A DNA stretch of 64,000 nt from Pyropia yezoensis. Lineage: Eukaryota > Rhodophyta > Bangiophyceae > Bangiales > Bangiaceae. Position 1 is the first letter of the stretch. Each line of letters starts with the position of its first letter. Under the pieces are notes generated by a model. It was not told where the DNA came from, searched no databases, and saw only the letters and a program-made list of their open reading frames with translations. Shown here one piece after another: positions 21,020-32,401 of this stretch. The translations under genes and the position numbers were made by a program. The DNA lies in the NCBI GenBank assembly GCA_009829735.1, contig CM020618.1, positions 21,065,346 to 21,129,345 on the forward strand. The letters run 5' to 3'.

Positions 21020-22340
21020 CCACCGGCGAACTCCCGGCGGCAGCACAGGGAGGCGCGCCGTGGTGCCCGGCGTGACCGTCCCCTCCGCGGGTGGTCGACC
21101 GCGGCAGGTGACAAGACGGCCGCGCTTGCAAAGGCGCCGCGTCCAGCAAGGCGCGTGGACAGAGCCGCCCCCCCCCCTCCCCCCCCCTAGAGGGGCCCCT
21201 CCACACGCGTCGCTCCCTCCCCACCGTCGGTTTCCCCATGGGGCAGGGGACCGGGGGTGCCAGCGCACGGCGCGGGTCAGCCGCCCGCGCCAGCCGCCCG
21301 CGGCTCTCCCCATCCCCCGCCCGCCGGTTGGTCCCCTTCCATGCGCGCTGCGCGGGGGGGGGGAGGGGGATGCTCCCCGCCACCGGCGCTGACGGGGGAC
21401 TCGCGCTGGCGAGCCCCCCGCGCGGCGCGACGGGTGGACTATGAATGTGCACATACATGCGCACCTCCTGCTCGCTGCGCTGTACATACATACAGACAAC
21501 CCTACCTGCAGGTCGAGCATACGCGCACGGTGCGGTGGGTGTGCAGCACGGCGGCGGGAGGTAGACTCGGGGGGTGCAGCACTGCAGGGCTGTTGCCCTC
21601 CCACCGATTCGCCGTGCACCCGGGAGCCTCGCAGGGGCGCGCCGGGGCGGTACTTTGTGTCCTCCGGAGCTTCACGGCCATGCCTGTGGTCCGTACGGTA
21701 TCGCCGGCTGTGGGGCACCGCGCGCCACCCGCGGGGTAGAGCCTCCACGCAGAAAAAGGCAAGGGCTCCCAACCCTGCCCGCCTCCCACCCACACCCCCG
21801 CGCACATACATATCCGGATAGATGCACACCGCGGCGGATTTGCCGCTTGGTGGGGGGGGGGGGGGCGTGCCGTCCACGTGGACACATCTGTTCGCCATGC
21901 TGAACGGCGGGACGCGCCGCACGCCCGCGGTGGAGGTCCCCCGCCCGCTGAGCCCCCAGGCACGGCCAGCCTGTGGACGCTGCGGGTGGCACTCGTGCGG
22001 GGCCCGCCGCGGTGATCTGCTGGCCACCCATCGAGGAGCATCCTCATCATGGTCGTGGAAGCACAGCACTTGCGGCACGGGGAGGTTGGGGGGGGACGTG
22101 CGTGCAACTCGCCCTCCCCTCTTCTTGCCCCGTGCACCCCCCCCCAGCGGCGTGTTTCTTTTTTTGGACAATATGTACAGGGCGGACTGCCCAGCGGGGT
22201 GCGGGGGCACCGTGCTGGCAGCCAGACAAGGACAACGGCTGCGGGCACGGGGGTGAGCAACCACCATCCCCCAACCAGCTGTCGCGACGGAGACAAACGT
22301 TTCGGCTGGAGGACAGGACAGGGACAGGCCCTACAAGAAA
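21020..22340. other. GC-rich intergenic stretch, no supported gene
   Basis: Overlapping ORFs on both strands have Pro/Arg/Cys-rich filler. G runs occur at 21355 and 21850. I see no domain, RNA gene or repeat here. Confidence 0.5.
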
Positions 22341-22344
22341 AAAC

Positions 22345-22362
22345 AACCTCGATATCGAGGTT
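22345..22362. repeat. 18-bp perfect palindrome
   Basis: AACCTCGATATCGAGGTT is a perfect palindrome, followed 3 bp later by a partial third copy, CGAACCTCGATAG. It lies just before the 40-bp tandem repeat and may be a hairpin at an element end. Confidence 0.6.
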
Positions 22363-22391
22363 TTCGAACCTCGATAGATACTCAAGAGCTC

Positions 22392-22471
22392 TGCGCAGGG
22401 CCTGCGCACACGCCCAGTTAAGGGCGGACATTGCGCAGGGCCTGCGCACACGCCCAGTTAAGGGCGGACGT
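22392..22471. repeat. Two tandem 40-bp repeats
   Basis: Units at 22392 and 22432 both begin TGCGCAGGGCCTGCGCACAC and continue through CCCAGTTAAGGGCGGAC, differing by one base. A diverged inverted copy containing AATGTCCGCTTCAAGGGCC lies at 23196-23236, so the family is dispersed. Confidence 0.65.
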
Positions 22472-23250
22472 TGGGATCCAGACACGTTGCAACATTTCAG
22501 TCCCACGAACCTTCTCGGAGACACAACACCTCCCACCTACGAGCACGCGCCCTCGCGACAACACGCTCCTGCACAAAAACCCACTACACAAGAACGTGCA
22601 TGATGTGTTTCTTGTTGTATACTGAGTGGTCTTCGCAGCTCTCCTGGGCTTCCTCAGCCCACAGGCGCAACGTCACGAGGTCGACCACCGTGCTCCGAGG
22701 GGTCGTGTCTCCTTGCAAAAAAGCAACAAAAAAGCAGCCTTCTCTTTTATGTCTTGCAAGAGCATGTTGTAGCCAAGCTCTTCAGGAAGAATGCTGCTCG
22801 GTCAGCTGCTCGATGACGACTCCCTGTTTTTCTCAGTGGCCATACGAGGCGATGCGCTTGTGCAATTCTCGCAGCCTCCTCACGTACTTCATGTCTTTGG
22901 CCGGTCATAGTCACCCCTATACCGCACAGCGGCCGACCATGCAGGTCTTGGCACCTACGGACCGGGCGGATCGACCGCAAGTACTATAAAAGAGAGGACA
23001 TGATTTGTACTCAATTTTCCCGACTCCGTCTCAACACGTGTGGAAGAGGGCTTCCACAAACGCGCTGAATAGAGGGCTTCATGCGCCAGACACGTCGCAA
23101 CATGCGCTGCGATTGTATGACTCTAGAGAGACACTTGCTGAAGAAGTGAGAAAGTGCTGACATGAATAGTTCTGGCCAATGGATGGCCGTGAATCCCAAT
23201 GTCCGCTTCAAGGGCCTCTTAACTGGGCGTGCGCAGTGGTGTCGAACCCT
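22472..23250. other. Intergenic stretch, probably repeat-derived
   Basis: Moderate GC, flanked by the 40-bp tandem repeats and their inverted relative. Short ORFs have no recognisable domain. Confidence 0.4.
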
Positions 23251-23301
23251 ATCGTGCTTTTCTATAAAATGCCCGGACACGGGGCTGCGGCGTTTCTCAT
23301 G

Positions 23302-23660
23302 TCAGAGGTGGACCACCAAGTCGCAGGGCGTGGGCAGCCAATGGCAGCCCAGGCCTGTCCACGTGCCTGGACCTGCTTCCGGTACTTTGGTGAGTGCCGT
23401 TGACCCAGGCCAGTCCTCACAGGAGATGTCCATATTTGATGCGAGTTGGCTGCTTGCCTGGTGGCCCCTTCTCCGCGATCGATCGAGGCCCGTTCCTAAG
23501 AGACCCGGTGTGAATGGGATCTGCAAGCATTCAAAGTCTACCTTGTACATTTCCTGGCACATCGCGATAATTCTTGAGATCGACCGATGAAGGCTCGACA
23601 GCCACACATTGGCAAGCCTCGAGTTGGCAGTCACTTTTTGAAATCCGTGGAATGCTTTTG
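23302..23660 (-). pseudogene. Coding-like fragment, unknown
   Basis: The minus-strand frame reads AFHGFQKVTANSRLANVWLS, then HRSISRIIAMCQEMYKVDFE and further normal-looking protein to a stop at 23302. It has no low-complexity filler, unlike its neighbours. It lacks its own start and begins at the border of the GC-rich insert. It might be the C-terminal part of the same protein as the fragment at 27965-28187. I do not recognise the family. Confidence 0.35.
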
Positions 23661-26300
23661 GTGGCGGATTGTCCGCCACCGTCGGCGCCTCCACTTACCG
23701 TAGTCGCAGCGATCTGGTCCCGCGACGGCTGCCGGCGATCGGCGGCGGCGGCGGCGGCGGCGACGGGAGCCTTGGTGACGTCGGCGGTAGCGACGGTGGT
23801 GGCGATCATGGTGTGCTGTCGTAGTGCTCGCCGTCCGTCTTTTTGGCGGCGGTGGGTGTCCGTGGCGACTGTGGCGGCGGCCCCGTCCTTGGCGACTGTG
23901 GCGGCGGCCCCGTCCGTAGCGATGGCGGCGGTTGACGGTCGTGACGTCGGTGGGCGTCAGCGCGGCGATGGCTGTCGATGGCGACCTCGACGGCATCGGC
24001 AGGTGTGCTCGTCTGTGGTGGTGGAGGGGGGGGGGGGGGGGGGGGGGGCGGTGGAGTGGGGGGGGGGGGCGGTGGAGGGGGGGGCAGGGGGGGGGCTGCG
24101 GTGGCTGTGGGTGGTGAGCGTCAGTGGGGGGGGGGATGGTTGCTGTGGCTGTGGTGGTGGACGACGGTGGAGGGGGGGACGGTTGCCATGATGTTTGATG
24201 AGTTGTCGGCGGGGGAGGGGTCGGCGTGGCTGCGGCGATGCTCGTCTGCGGCGGCGGCAAGGGCGGGTGCGCTCATCCACGGCGGCAAGTGGTGTCCACG
24301 TCTGTGGCGATTTAGGTGGGGGGAGGCGCACGACGGCGTTATTGGTGTGATGATGGGCCGGGGGGGGGGGCTGCCGTGGTTGTGATGGTGGGGGTGGGAA
24401 GGGGGGGATGGCCTTGTGGGTGACGGGCGGCGGGGGACGGTGGTAAGGGAAGCTATACGGAGGGTGGGGGGGACTTTTTCGTTGAGCGCTCGTGGTGGTA
24501 GGGGTGGTGGATGCTTGGAGAGGCGGTGGGTGGTAGGAGGGGGATGGGTTGCGGGAAAGTGGGGGGGGGGGGGGGGGGTGCTTGAGTTGGTGGGGTGCTT
24601 GGGGGGGGGAGGTGCTCGGGGGGCGGGGGGTCGTTTGGGGCGACCCTGCCGCCTCTGTTTTCTTTTCACTAGTTTTCCCATGTTCTCTTTTCCCGTAGCG
24701 TTGAAGTGGTGGGCAAGCGTTATGGCTGGTCGCCGTGGCTGTTTGGCAGGTGCACGGGACTGCGGCGTTGGCGGCGGTGGGCTGGGGCGGTCATGGACGG
24801 GGACGGTTGCGGGGATGTCGTCGCTGTGGCCATCTTCCGCGACGGTTTTCCGCCGCGGTGGTTCTCGTGGCCGCCCCCGGTTGTGACGACAAAGGGATGG
24901 GGGTGGCGGCGGCGGCGATTGTGCTCTGGGGGTGCAGGCGAGCGGCGACAGCGATTGTGGCTGGGAGGGGTGGTGACCATCGCTGCTGCGCGGTGGGGTT
25001 ATGGGAGGGGAAGGAGTGGCGGCCGTGAAGGTGCCACTTCTGGGGACGCTGATTGTCCTCGTCCGTCGTGGTGGAGGAGTGGTTGGGGGGGTGGACGCAA
25101 CGACTGCGTTGGCGTGCTAATGGGGGCCGGAGGAGGGGACAGCTGTTGTCGTCTTGTTAGGAGCGGGGGGGCTCGGCGATGATGGTGCCGGCTGTGTTGG
25201 GATGACGGTAAGAGGAGCACGACGTGGGGGGGGGGAAGGGGATGGCCGCAGAGAGCTCGTGGTCGTGCTGCTTGGTTGGGTACTGGGGGGTGGCTTGTGC
25301 TGGGAGGAGCTTCGTGCTGGGGGAAGGCGGCTGTTAGGCAGGGGGGGGGGGGGCTGGGGGTGGGCGGGGATGTAGGGGTGGTGGGGTCGCCACCGCAGGG
25401 TCTTTTTCTTAGCCCAACTGTTGTAAATCTTCTATTTCTTCTTGCGTTGTTGTGATAGGCCCGCTTCGTGGCTGTTCGTGATGGTGGAGAACGGCTGTGG
25501 AGGCGCCGCGGAGGTTGGCTCGTAGAGGGACGGGGCGACTTCCACCTGCCGCCGGGCGCCCCCCTCGTGGGTGGTGGCACGGGGCGACGGCGACGTTGCC
25601 GGCTGCTGTGCCGCCTCGGCGCGCGCGGCCGCCGGCTCCACCGGGCGCCCGCGCTCGGGGCCGCCCGTCCGTGGCAGCGGCGGTCGCTTGCGCACACAAC
25701 GGGCGACGGCGGCGGCGGGAGTCGCGGCCGCGGCGGCCGCGTCGGGGGTGACGGGGCCAGCTGCCGTAGCAGGGGTGGGGGGTGCGGCGACCGCGGCGCT
25801 GGCCTTGGTGGATGCGGTTGGCGGCGGTGGCACCTCCTCGGGCGCCGTGAGGGCCACCTCCCCCCACCGCACGCGCGAGGCGGGCGCCGCCGCCACCGCC
25901 GGAGCTGCCGCCGTTGCCGCCGCGGCGACGGCCGCCGCCCCCTCGCCCTCACCTCGCAGCCCGCCTGGGTGCGGCAGCGGCGGGGACAAAAGGGAGGCCA
26001 CAGCCTTGGCACCCGCGGACGCGCGGGCGGCCTCCCCCCCCACCGCAGCCGCCGGGCGGGGAGCGCGCGCGGCCGGGGGGGCACGGCGCCCGCCCCCGTG
26101 ACCCCCCCCCCCCCGCCCCCCCCCCGCGCCCCAGGACCCTCGAGGGTATACACGGCGGTGGCGGTGTCTTCCTTTTTTTTTGTCACATGGGCGCACAGCC
26201 CGCCCCCGCCCCCGCTTCCCGGCCCCTCCCTTCCCACCAAGACCATGCTTCCGGACCGCTGCCACCGCCCCCCTCACTCGACCGCTTCCTCTGCCGCAAC
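23661..26300. other. GGT/GGC and poly-G low-complexity DNA
   Basis: Dominated by G runs and GGTGGC-type repeats, with several runs of 10-18 G (24025-24060, 24555-24575, 25345). A minus-strand frame at 25432-26277 has an Ala/Pro-rich composition and ends QQRKKK. It has no ATG start and no domain, so it is not called. Confidence 0.5.
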
Positions 26301-26516
26301 GGCGGCAATGGCGTCGACCCTGAGCAGATCCCCCCCAGGTGCACCCCCTTCCCCCCCTCCGCCCTCACCTCCCCCCCCTCCCCCTCTGGCGGCACCCCCC
26401 CCGGCCGCCGCCACCGCTGCCGCCACCACCGTCGGGAGCAACCGCCGCGCCACCCAGCCGGCCGCCGACACCGCCGCCGCAGGCGGCAGCGGCAGCGGCG
26501 GCGGCGGCGCCTCCCT

Positions 26517-26547
<31 letters not shown>

Positions 26548-27016
26548 CTGCGGAGCGCCCGCCGCGCTCCCCGCACCCGGCGGGGTGCCCAACGACGCAA
26601 GCGCCGCCCCCCCCCCGACCGTTGCAGCCGCGAGAAGAGGGTGCCCGCGGCGCTGAGGTCTGGGCGGCCCCCGGGCACGCCCCCCCCCCCGCCCCCCGCC
26701 GCCGCCGGGCGTGCCGGGCGTGGTGTACCCCCCCCCCCATGCCGGCCACCCCGGCCCCCCCCCCCCCCATGCCGGCCACCCCCGCCCCCCCCCCCGGGCG
26801 CCTGCCCCCCGCGTCGCGACGGTCCTCCCCCAAACGCGGCCGGCGGGGAAGGGCAGCGAGTGCGACCCCGACGGGTCCCGGCCAACGCCGCCGCGGCTGT
26901 CGGCGATGCGCTTGCCGTCGGCGGCGGCGGCGGCGCCGACCGCTCTCGGCCGCCGCACCGGCTGCCGCATCGCCTTCTTCCAGCCATCGTCCGCCATCGT
27001 CGCCGCCGCCACCCCC
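26301..27016. other. Poly-C/CCG low-complexity DNA
   Basis: C runs of more than 20 bases near 26520-26546, and tandem GCATGCCGGCCACCCC-like units near 26738 and 26769. I see no gene. Confidence 0.5.
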
Positions 27017-27161
27017 CTCCCCGCCACCAACCGCTCCACCTCCGCCACCCACCGCCACCGCCACCCACCGCCACCGCCGCCACCACCGCCACCGCCACCT
27101 CCCGCGCCACCAACCGCCCCACCACCGCCACCCACCGCCACCGCCACCGCCACCGCCACCG

Positions 27162-27193
<32 letters not shown>

Positions 27194-27541
27194 CACCCGC
27201 CTCCCGCCACCACCGCCCACCCGCCACCGCCACGCCCCGCCACCGCCACCGCCACCGCCACCCCCCCACCGCCACCCCACCGCCCCCCCCCCCCCCACCA
27301 CCGCCCCACCGCCACCGCCACCGCCACCGCCACCGCCACCGCCACCGCCACCGCCACCGCCACCGCCACCGCCACCGCCAACGCCTCCGCCACCGCCACC
27401 GCCACCGCCACCCCCCTCCCCGCCACCAACCGCCCCACAACCGCCACCGCCACCGCCACCGCCACCGCCACCGCCACCGCCACCGCCACCGCCACCGCCA
27501 CCGCCACCCCCTCCCCGCCACCAACCGCCCCACCACCGCCA

Positions 27542-27574
<33 letters not shown>

Positions 27575-27595
27575 CCCTCCCCGCCACCAACCGCC

Positions 27596-27627
<32 letters not shown>

Positions 27628-27826
27628 GCGACCGCCACCGCCACCGCCACCGCCACCGCCACCGCGACCGCCACCGCCACCGCCACCGCCACCGCCACCG
27701 CCACCGCCTCCGCCACCGCCACCGCCACCGCCACCCCCCTCCCCGCCACCAACCGCCCCACAACCGCCACCGCCACCGCCACCGCCACCGCCACCGCCAC
27801 CGCCACCGCCACTGCCACCGCCGGCG
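27017..27826. repeat. (CCACCG)n satellite with higher-order spacer units
   Basis: About 800 bp of the hexamer CCACCG (CCGCCA). It is punctuated at 27011, 27407, 27505, 27567 and 27732 by a variant block containing CCCTCCCCGCCACCAACCGC, giving a higher-order organisation. Every frame is open, which explains the long His/Pro, Thr/Ala and Arg/Trp ORFs. Confidence 0.9.
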
Positions 27827-27964
27827 GCGGCCGCCGCGTCGCCGTGCCTGCGGCCACCCGGGTGTGGCCGCAACGGCACGCCGGGGTGGCGATGATGGTG
27901 GGGGGACGACGGTGGTGGATGTGGGTGGAGGACAGGGTGGGGAACGACGGTGCGTGCACCCGGA

Positions 27965-28187
27965 AGAAAAAGCATCTGGTAGCTGCCAGTGGTCAATGGG
28001 TGCTTCTGGGCCTCACGCTGGAGATCACCGTAAAAACGGGGTGCCAAACTATCTTGTACATCGTGTTCCGTGGCGAATTTTGCCATAGGACGCTCGTCTG
28101 GAGCGTCGGAGGGAGACCCATCCGCTCCGAGGCCCCACGAAGTCACCAAGTCGATACAGGCGCGCCACGAGGACGCAGAGACTAGCC
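27965..28187 (-). pseudogene. Coding-like fragment, unknown
   Basis: The minus frame reads HFEKEAGLVSASSWRACIDL, then MAKFATEHDVQDSLAPRFYG and DLQREAQKHPLTTGSYQMLF before it runs into GC-rich sequence. Stops lie upstream. The amino-acid usage is that of a real protein, unlike the neighbouring satellite. The family is unknown. See the possibly related fragment at 23302-23660. Confidence 0.35.
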
Positions 28188-28902
28188 CAGCCTCCTTTTC
28201 GAAGTGGCCGGTGCGTGTGCCATAGTGAGAAGGCGATCAGTCGGACATGGGTTCTCTGCAGAGTGACCTCACGTCATTGCCGAAAAGAAGGCAGACGACT
28301 CTGTTTCTGACACGAACAATCAACGTCCCCGCGGTTCCCACAACACGAGAAAATGGGAGATCCTCTGTGGATCAACTGCTCTTTGCTCGTCCAATGGCAA
28401 GCCGCCATGAAATTCCAACTTGTGTGGGGCAGCGTCGAAAGCTCCCTGACGCGGTCTGGAGCCTGCGGCGTTCCGAGCCCATTTCAGGCCTGGCCGGTGT
28501 CTGCAGCTGCGGCGTTCCAGCCAATTGGGGGCAGGGGCGCTCCCAGTGCCTCAGTTAGCAGATGGATCGGCCGGAAGCCGACCTGAGGAATCGTAACGTG
28601 CGGCGTTTGCACCCCATTTTAGAGGGCCACCCGGCGCAGTGCGGAGGTTTTTTCAGCGAATAAGTGGGTCACAGAGAGGCCCACCAGGAGCAACGGAGAG
28701 GCCTTCTTTTCGGGCCAGCAGGTGACACGTCCGGCGGGGAGATACAAATCGCGAGCTTTTCCACGTGAGGCAAACGAGATGATTGGAGTTCCCGGGCCTG
28801 GTGGCTGGAACGTTTTGCCTCAGTCCGACGTAGTGTCCGGACCACCCCCGCCCAGGCTAATGGAACAGTGTCTGAACAGACATCGCAAACGCCGCACGTT
28901 CT
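28188..28902. other. Moderate-GC DNA inside the candidate TIR element
   Basis: Short broken frames on the minus strand have coding-like usage but no start or domain. It is probably degenerate transposon sequence. Confidence 0.35.
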
Positions 28903-28989
28903 TGTCCGGGCATTTTATAGAAAAGCACGATAAGACTTCCTGCGTCCGCCCTAATGAGGTCAGGGTTCTTATATTTCATGAAACCATCG

Positions 28990-29308
28990 ATCGTTAGTAA
29001 ACTTTTGCGATAATGATCAAAATTATGATAATATATTCTCACCACGTGTTTTGACACGTGTTCCGATTTTTGAAGCCCTGGCAGACTCAAGATGGCTGAC
29101 CTGGGGCGGTGACGAGGAAGAGCCGCCCGATTGTGTCCGCGACCGCCCTCCCGACATTCGCACCGACGTACAGATCGCCCTCTTTCCCAACCCGACGACG
29201 GGCGCATCGCCTTTAGGGAGGTTGCCACGCGCCAGGGTTGCAATATGTTAACAATTCATTCTGAGGCAGTAAATTATCGATTATTTATCGTGATAAATAT
29301 TAGTAACT
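28990..29308. mobile_element. AT-rich MITE-like element, copy A
   Basis: Ends GTTAGTAAACTTTTGCGATAA (28993 on) and, inverted, AGTTACTAATATTTATCACG (29308 leftwards) are imperfect terminal inverted repeats. They are AT-rich within GC-rich DNA. CACGTG motifs lie just inside and outside. About 319 bp, no intact gene. It shares its terminal sequence (CCATCG..GTTAGTAAA..GCGATAAT) with copy B near 56 kb. Confidence 0.5.
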
Positions 29309-30598
29309 ATACTAAGGATTGTTGTAACGTTTTTTGCCACGTGGATTGCCACGTACCCCGTATTGCCAGCGATGTTGATGTGACGTCCCGTTTACTGGCC
29401 CAGCACGTGCCAAGCGTTGACTGCTCAACGCACCAGCACTGGGCGCACGACAGCTCATTCCCGGAAAGCTCATTTTCGATGAGCGGCTGCGAGCGTGCAC
29501 GGACTGCGGTTGACAAGGAGCGCACGGCCCTGTTGCGTCATCACTCACGATAGCATCCATGTCAGGGCGGGCTGTGCTGTGCCGCTCAATCTGAGCATCA
29601 CGAAGCGGTCAGTGTCCCACCCTGCTCCGCCGTGAGCCTGTGAGCGTCCTGGACATCTCCCGCGAGTTCCACGGCACCAATGCGCACCAGGCGGCAGCCG
29701 CTGTGCTGGGCGCCATTCGACACGCGGCGACAGCAGCGCAGCAGAGCACACAAGCCAACACCGCAATTCCTGCGTAGGCACCCCGCCCCGATGGTGTCGC
29801 TGGAAAGGCCCCATCTCTCGGCCTTGACAGAACTAGGCGCTGGTCGACGTGTGCCCGATGCGACTGGAAAAAAACGATCCCGTTCCCACGGGAGCCACCG
29901 TGCGGGCCAGCCGCGGCGCACAGGCCTTCAGTGAGGAACAGCTGATTGTTACACATTTCTTCGTCGCACCACGCGCACAGTCAGAAATTGTGGGCACTCT
30001 CGGTCGGTCGTGCCGGTTGGGCAGCGCCGGGGAGCATCCCATTATTTGCCTCGCTGCCGACGCGACGACCCCCTCCTCCAGCGCCCCGACGCCCGTCCTC
30101 TACACGCCCTGGCTGTTCGTGGCGTCACTGTGGCAAAACCCCCTCGCACACGCGGCACCCAAGTTGGGGCGGTGCGCAAGGGCTGCCTCCCGTGTCGGGG
30201 GGAACCGGAAGAAGTGCAAGTCGCACACACGCTGTCCCTGTTGTGGGGCAATCCCCCCACTAACAAACAAGAAGATGGTGTGTGGGCCATCAGTTTCTTG
30301 GTCGGGACGGGGAAGCGAGGCCAAGCCCCGCTGTCCCTCCCCTTATCGCCACAGGGTCCCCTCAGATTCTCGCCACTCGGAGTCTCCCACCCCAGCACCT
30401 GCCCACCGGGCCACACGAAAATTCAAGACGATAAATGCAGAAGACCCTCAAATCCAAGTTGGATTTACTACTAAGCTAACTATCTTTTACTTAGGGAATA
30501 TGGACCCAAATGCAAGGGGAGAAACGGGTCAGGCTAGCTGCCTGCCGCCCCTTGTATGGCACGTGTTGCCCCGCTACCTGGGGTCAATACTGCCACAC
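29309..30598. other. Intergenic stretch between MITE copy and retrotransposon nest
   Basis: Several short frames look protein-like (for example a 40-odd-codon piece on + at 29641-29776 containing LDISREFHGTNAHQAAAAVL) but have no start or domain. I could not identify the outer LTR of the older retrotransposon here. Confidence 0.4.
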
Positions 30599-30644
30599 TC
30601 CCCTCTCCTCAGTTCCGACCGACCCGGTCGGCCCTGCGAGGGGG

Positions 30645-30652
30645 TATAGAAA
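30645..30652 (+). promoter_or_regulatory. TATA-like element upstream of antisense ORF 1
   Basis: GGGGTATAGAAACG on the plus strand lies 288 bp before the ATG of the antisense ORF. It is oriented to drive that ORF, opposite to gag-pol. Confidence 0.35.
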
Positions 30653-30932
30653 CGCACATCTCGGCGTTGGGGGCGCGACTTGCGGTCCCCCCGGTGCGTC
30701 ACGCGGACGGGGAGGCGGTCACGTCGACCGCCCCTCTCCTCAAGCTTGCCCTCTTGGCAGCTTGCTCTTATTGGTGCTCACCTTACCACCACCAACACAT
30801 CTCTTTCACCTTACCCAGGGCCGCCCCACGCTGGGGAAGCCACCCGTCTACCCGCGATCCGAGCCCCCCTCAACTCGAGGCGGGTCTCGTGCAGCTGCAA
30901 CCGAGCTGTCTCTCCCTAACTTGGGGAGAGCC

Positions 30933-32285
30933 ATGGTGACCCCGGGGTTGGAGACGGACTCCCTGGACGAACGGATGGAGGTTACATCTTGCGATGTAGC
31001 GCCCGCCGGGACTTCCGGCGGGGGCTCCGCAGTCGCTCCGGGGGATGGGATGCCCTCGTCACCCGGCTTTGGGTTGGCGGTGGGATCTCCCCCGGAAGTA
31101 GGCCCCGTTGTTCCACGGGAGGCCTTGGGGAGGTGGTTCTACCCCCCTTGGCCCCTGTACGATGAGGGGTTGACGGTTATCCGCTGTGGCCGACTTGGCA
31201 CAGCGATGAGTCGCGTCTGGGACCGCCTACGGGAGAGTTTCTTCCGTAGGGTCGGGTTTCCTGCCGACTTCAAGAAGGACCAGTTTGCCTTCCTGGATGA
31301 GGATGAGGTCGAAGACGTGCAGCGGGCCAAGAAATTGTTGGCCCGCGGGGGTACTATCGCGGGTACCAGCGACGTGCCGACCTTCACTTGGGATGCGGTA
31401 GCAACTCGCCCCCCGTACCTACGCGACTTCGACCCGCACAGGCATGACTTCGACGTGCGGATGGAGGACTACCGGCGAGGTCCCTACTTGGTGACCTCGT
31501 CTCAACTCGAGTTTCCGCAGCAGTCACCTGCTAGCAAGGAGCAATACTACCCCAAGAAGCCCGGGTGGTGGCCTCAAGTCGAGGTCCCCTATGGGTTCCC
31601 GGCGCTACTACCACGGTTGATCGACAACTTCGGCTCCGTCATGTTGACGGCTAGCCCGGACCACCTGGCGTTCGCCATGTTGGCAACCCAGTGGCTCCTT
31701 GAGGTCATGTCGACCTGGGTGTCTTGTGCCCAGCGGCGGGGGATGTTCTGGCATGTATCCCCCCGGCTTATCCAAGGTTTGGAGCAGCTCACCCCTCAGC
31801 TAGTTGCTGAGGGGTGCCCATCGGGACAGCTCACTCTACTCGAGGAGATGCTGCGTCTCCACAAACTCATCGAGTGGGAGAGCATCGAGCACAAGTTGCG
31901 CCGATCTTCCCGCGGGCCCAAGGACGATGGCACACTTCGCCAGTTCGTCTGGGCCGGCCGTGAACTTCACGACGGCCTCGTGGTACTCAAGGAGGGGTTG
32001 GGCATCGGGGACTACCCGTATGCCCCGGGGGTGGAACGCCAAACTGCGCCTCCCCCGGACAAGGCAATCGTGAAGGCCTTGGCCTCCCACGACGACTACA
32101 TGGCTCAACCCACTGCGGGGGCCCCGAGTAGGGGTCGCAGTTACTCTCGGGCTCCGCCTACTCGGCGAGCCCCTCCGCTTCCTCCTGTCCCGTTCCAGCC
32201 GCACGGGGACATCCCGATAGGCGTTGCGGTTGAGTCATCCACTCCGGTGTCGCCCAACTTGGGGGCCACATTTCTCACGGTCTAG
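30933..32285 (+). CDS. Antisense ORF (aORF1) of the older gypsy element, unknown function
   Basis: 450 residues from the ATG at 30933 (GAGCCATGG context) to TAG at 32283. It runs opposite to gag-pol and converges on it: its stop is 117 bp from the pol stop. An acidic N-terminus (LETDSLDERMEV) is followed by a globular middle and a Pro/Arg-rich tail. Motifs shared with aORF2 of the inner element, in the same order, are YYPK....QVEVPYGF near 205-222 (there YYPKVIPQQQEVEIPVGF) and LAFAMLATQWLLEVM near 245 (there MTVLAANHWLHDVL). Intact over 1.35 kb while the neighbouring pol is broken, which suggests selection or youth. I recognise no known domain. Plant Tat-lineage gypsy elements are known to carry antisense ORFs at this position, but I see no way to relate the proteins here. 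Confidence 0.7.
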   Translation: MVTPGLETDSLDERMEVTSCDVAPAGTSGGGSAVAPGDGMPSSPGFGLAVGSPPEVGPVVPREALGRWFYPPWPLYDEGLTVIRCGRLGTAMSRVWDRLRESFFRRVGFPADFKKDQFAFLDEDEVEDVQRAKKLLARGGTIAGTSDVPTFTWDAVATRPPYLRDFDPHRHDFDVRMEDYRRGPYLVTSSQLEFPQQSPASKEQYYPKKPGWWPQVEVPYGFPALLPRLIDNFGSVMLTASPDHLAFAMLATQWLLEVMSTWVSCAQRRGMFWHVSPRLIQGLEQLTPQLVAEGCPSGQLTLLEEMLRLHKLIEWESIEHKLRRSSRGPKDDGTLRQFVWAGRELHDGLVVLKEGLGIGDYPYAPGVERQTAPPPDKAIVKALASHDDYMAQPTAGAPSRGRSYSRAPPTRRAPPLPPVPFQPHGDIPIGVAVESSTPVSPNLGATFLTV

Positions 32286-32401
32286 CCCAAGTTGGTACTG
32301 CCGGCCACGCCCTTGACTTCCGAGATGAAGATCACCACGTTGGTGCGCACCATTTCTTGGTTGGCCGCGTCGGCTGCAACACTCCAAGTATCCGAGACTC
32401 C

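Larger units (their letters stand above)
23251..28931 (-). mobile_element. Candidate TIR element bounded by perfect 29-bp inverted repeats
   Basis: ATCGTGCTTTTCTATAAAAT plus nine more bases at 23251-23279 is the exact inverse of 28903-28931. Similarity continues inwards (GCTGCGGCGTTT versus GTGCGGCGTTT). Inside, next to each end, are low-GC pieces with coding character on the minus strand (27965-28187 and 23302-23660). The centre is 4.3 kb of G/C low-complexity and satellite DNA. No clear target duplication is visible, so two solo copies of a dispersed repeat in opposite orientation remain an alternative. Confidence 0.4.

Noticed and set aside
27017..27826. CRISPR-like regular repeats
   Set aside because: Simple hexamer satellite in a eukaryotic genome; no unique spacers and no cas genes.
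25432..28185. ORFs of 280-900 codons in 25.4-28.2 kb on both strands
   Set aside because: They are translations of the (CCACCG)n satellite and C/G runs (His-Pro, Thr-Ala, Trp-Arg repeats). Only the small edge fragments look like protein.
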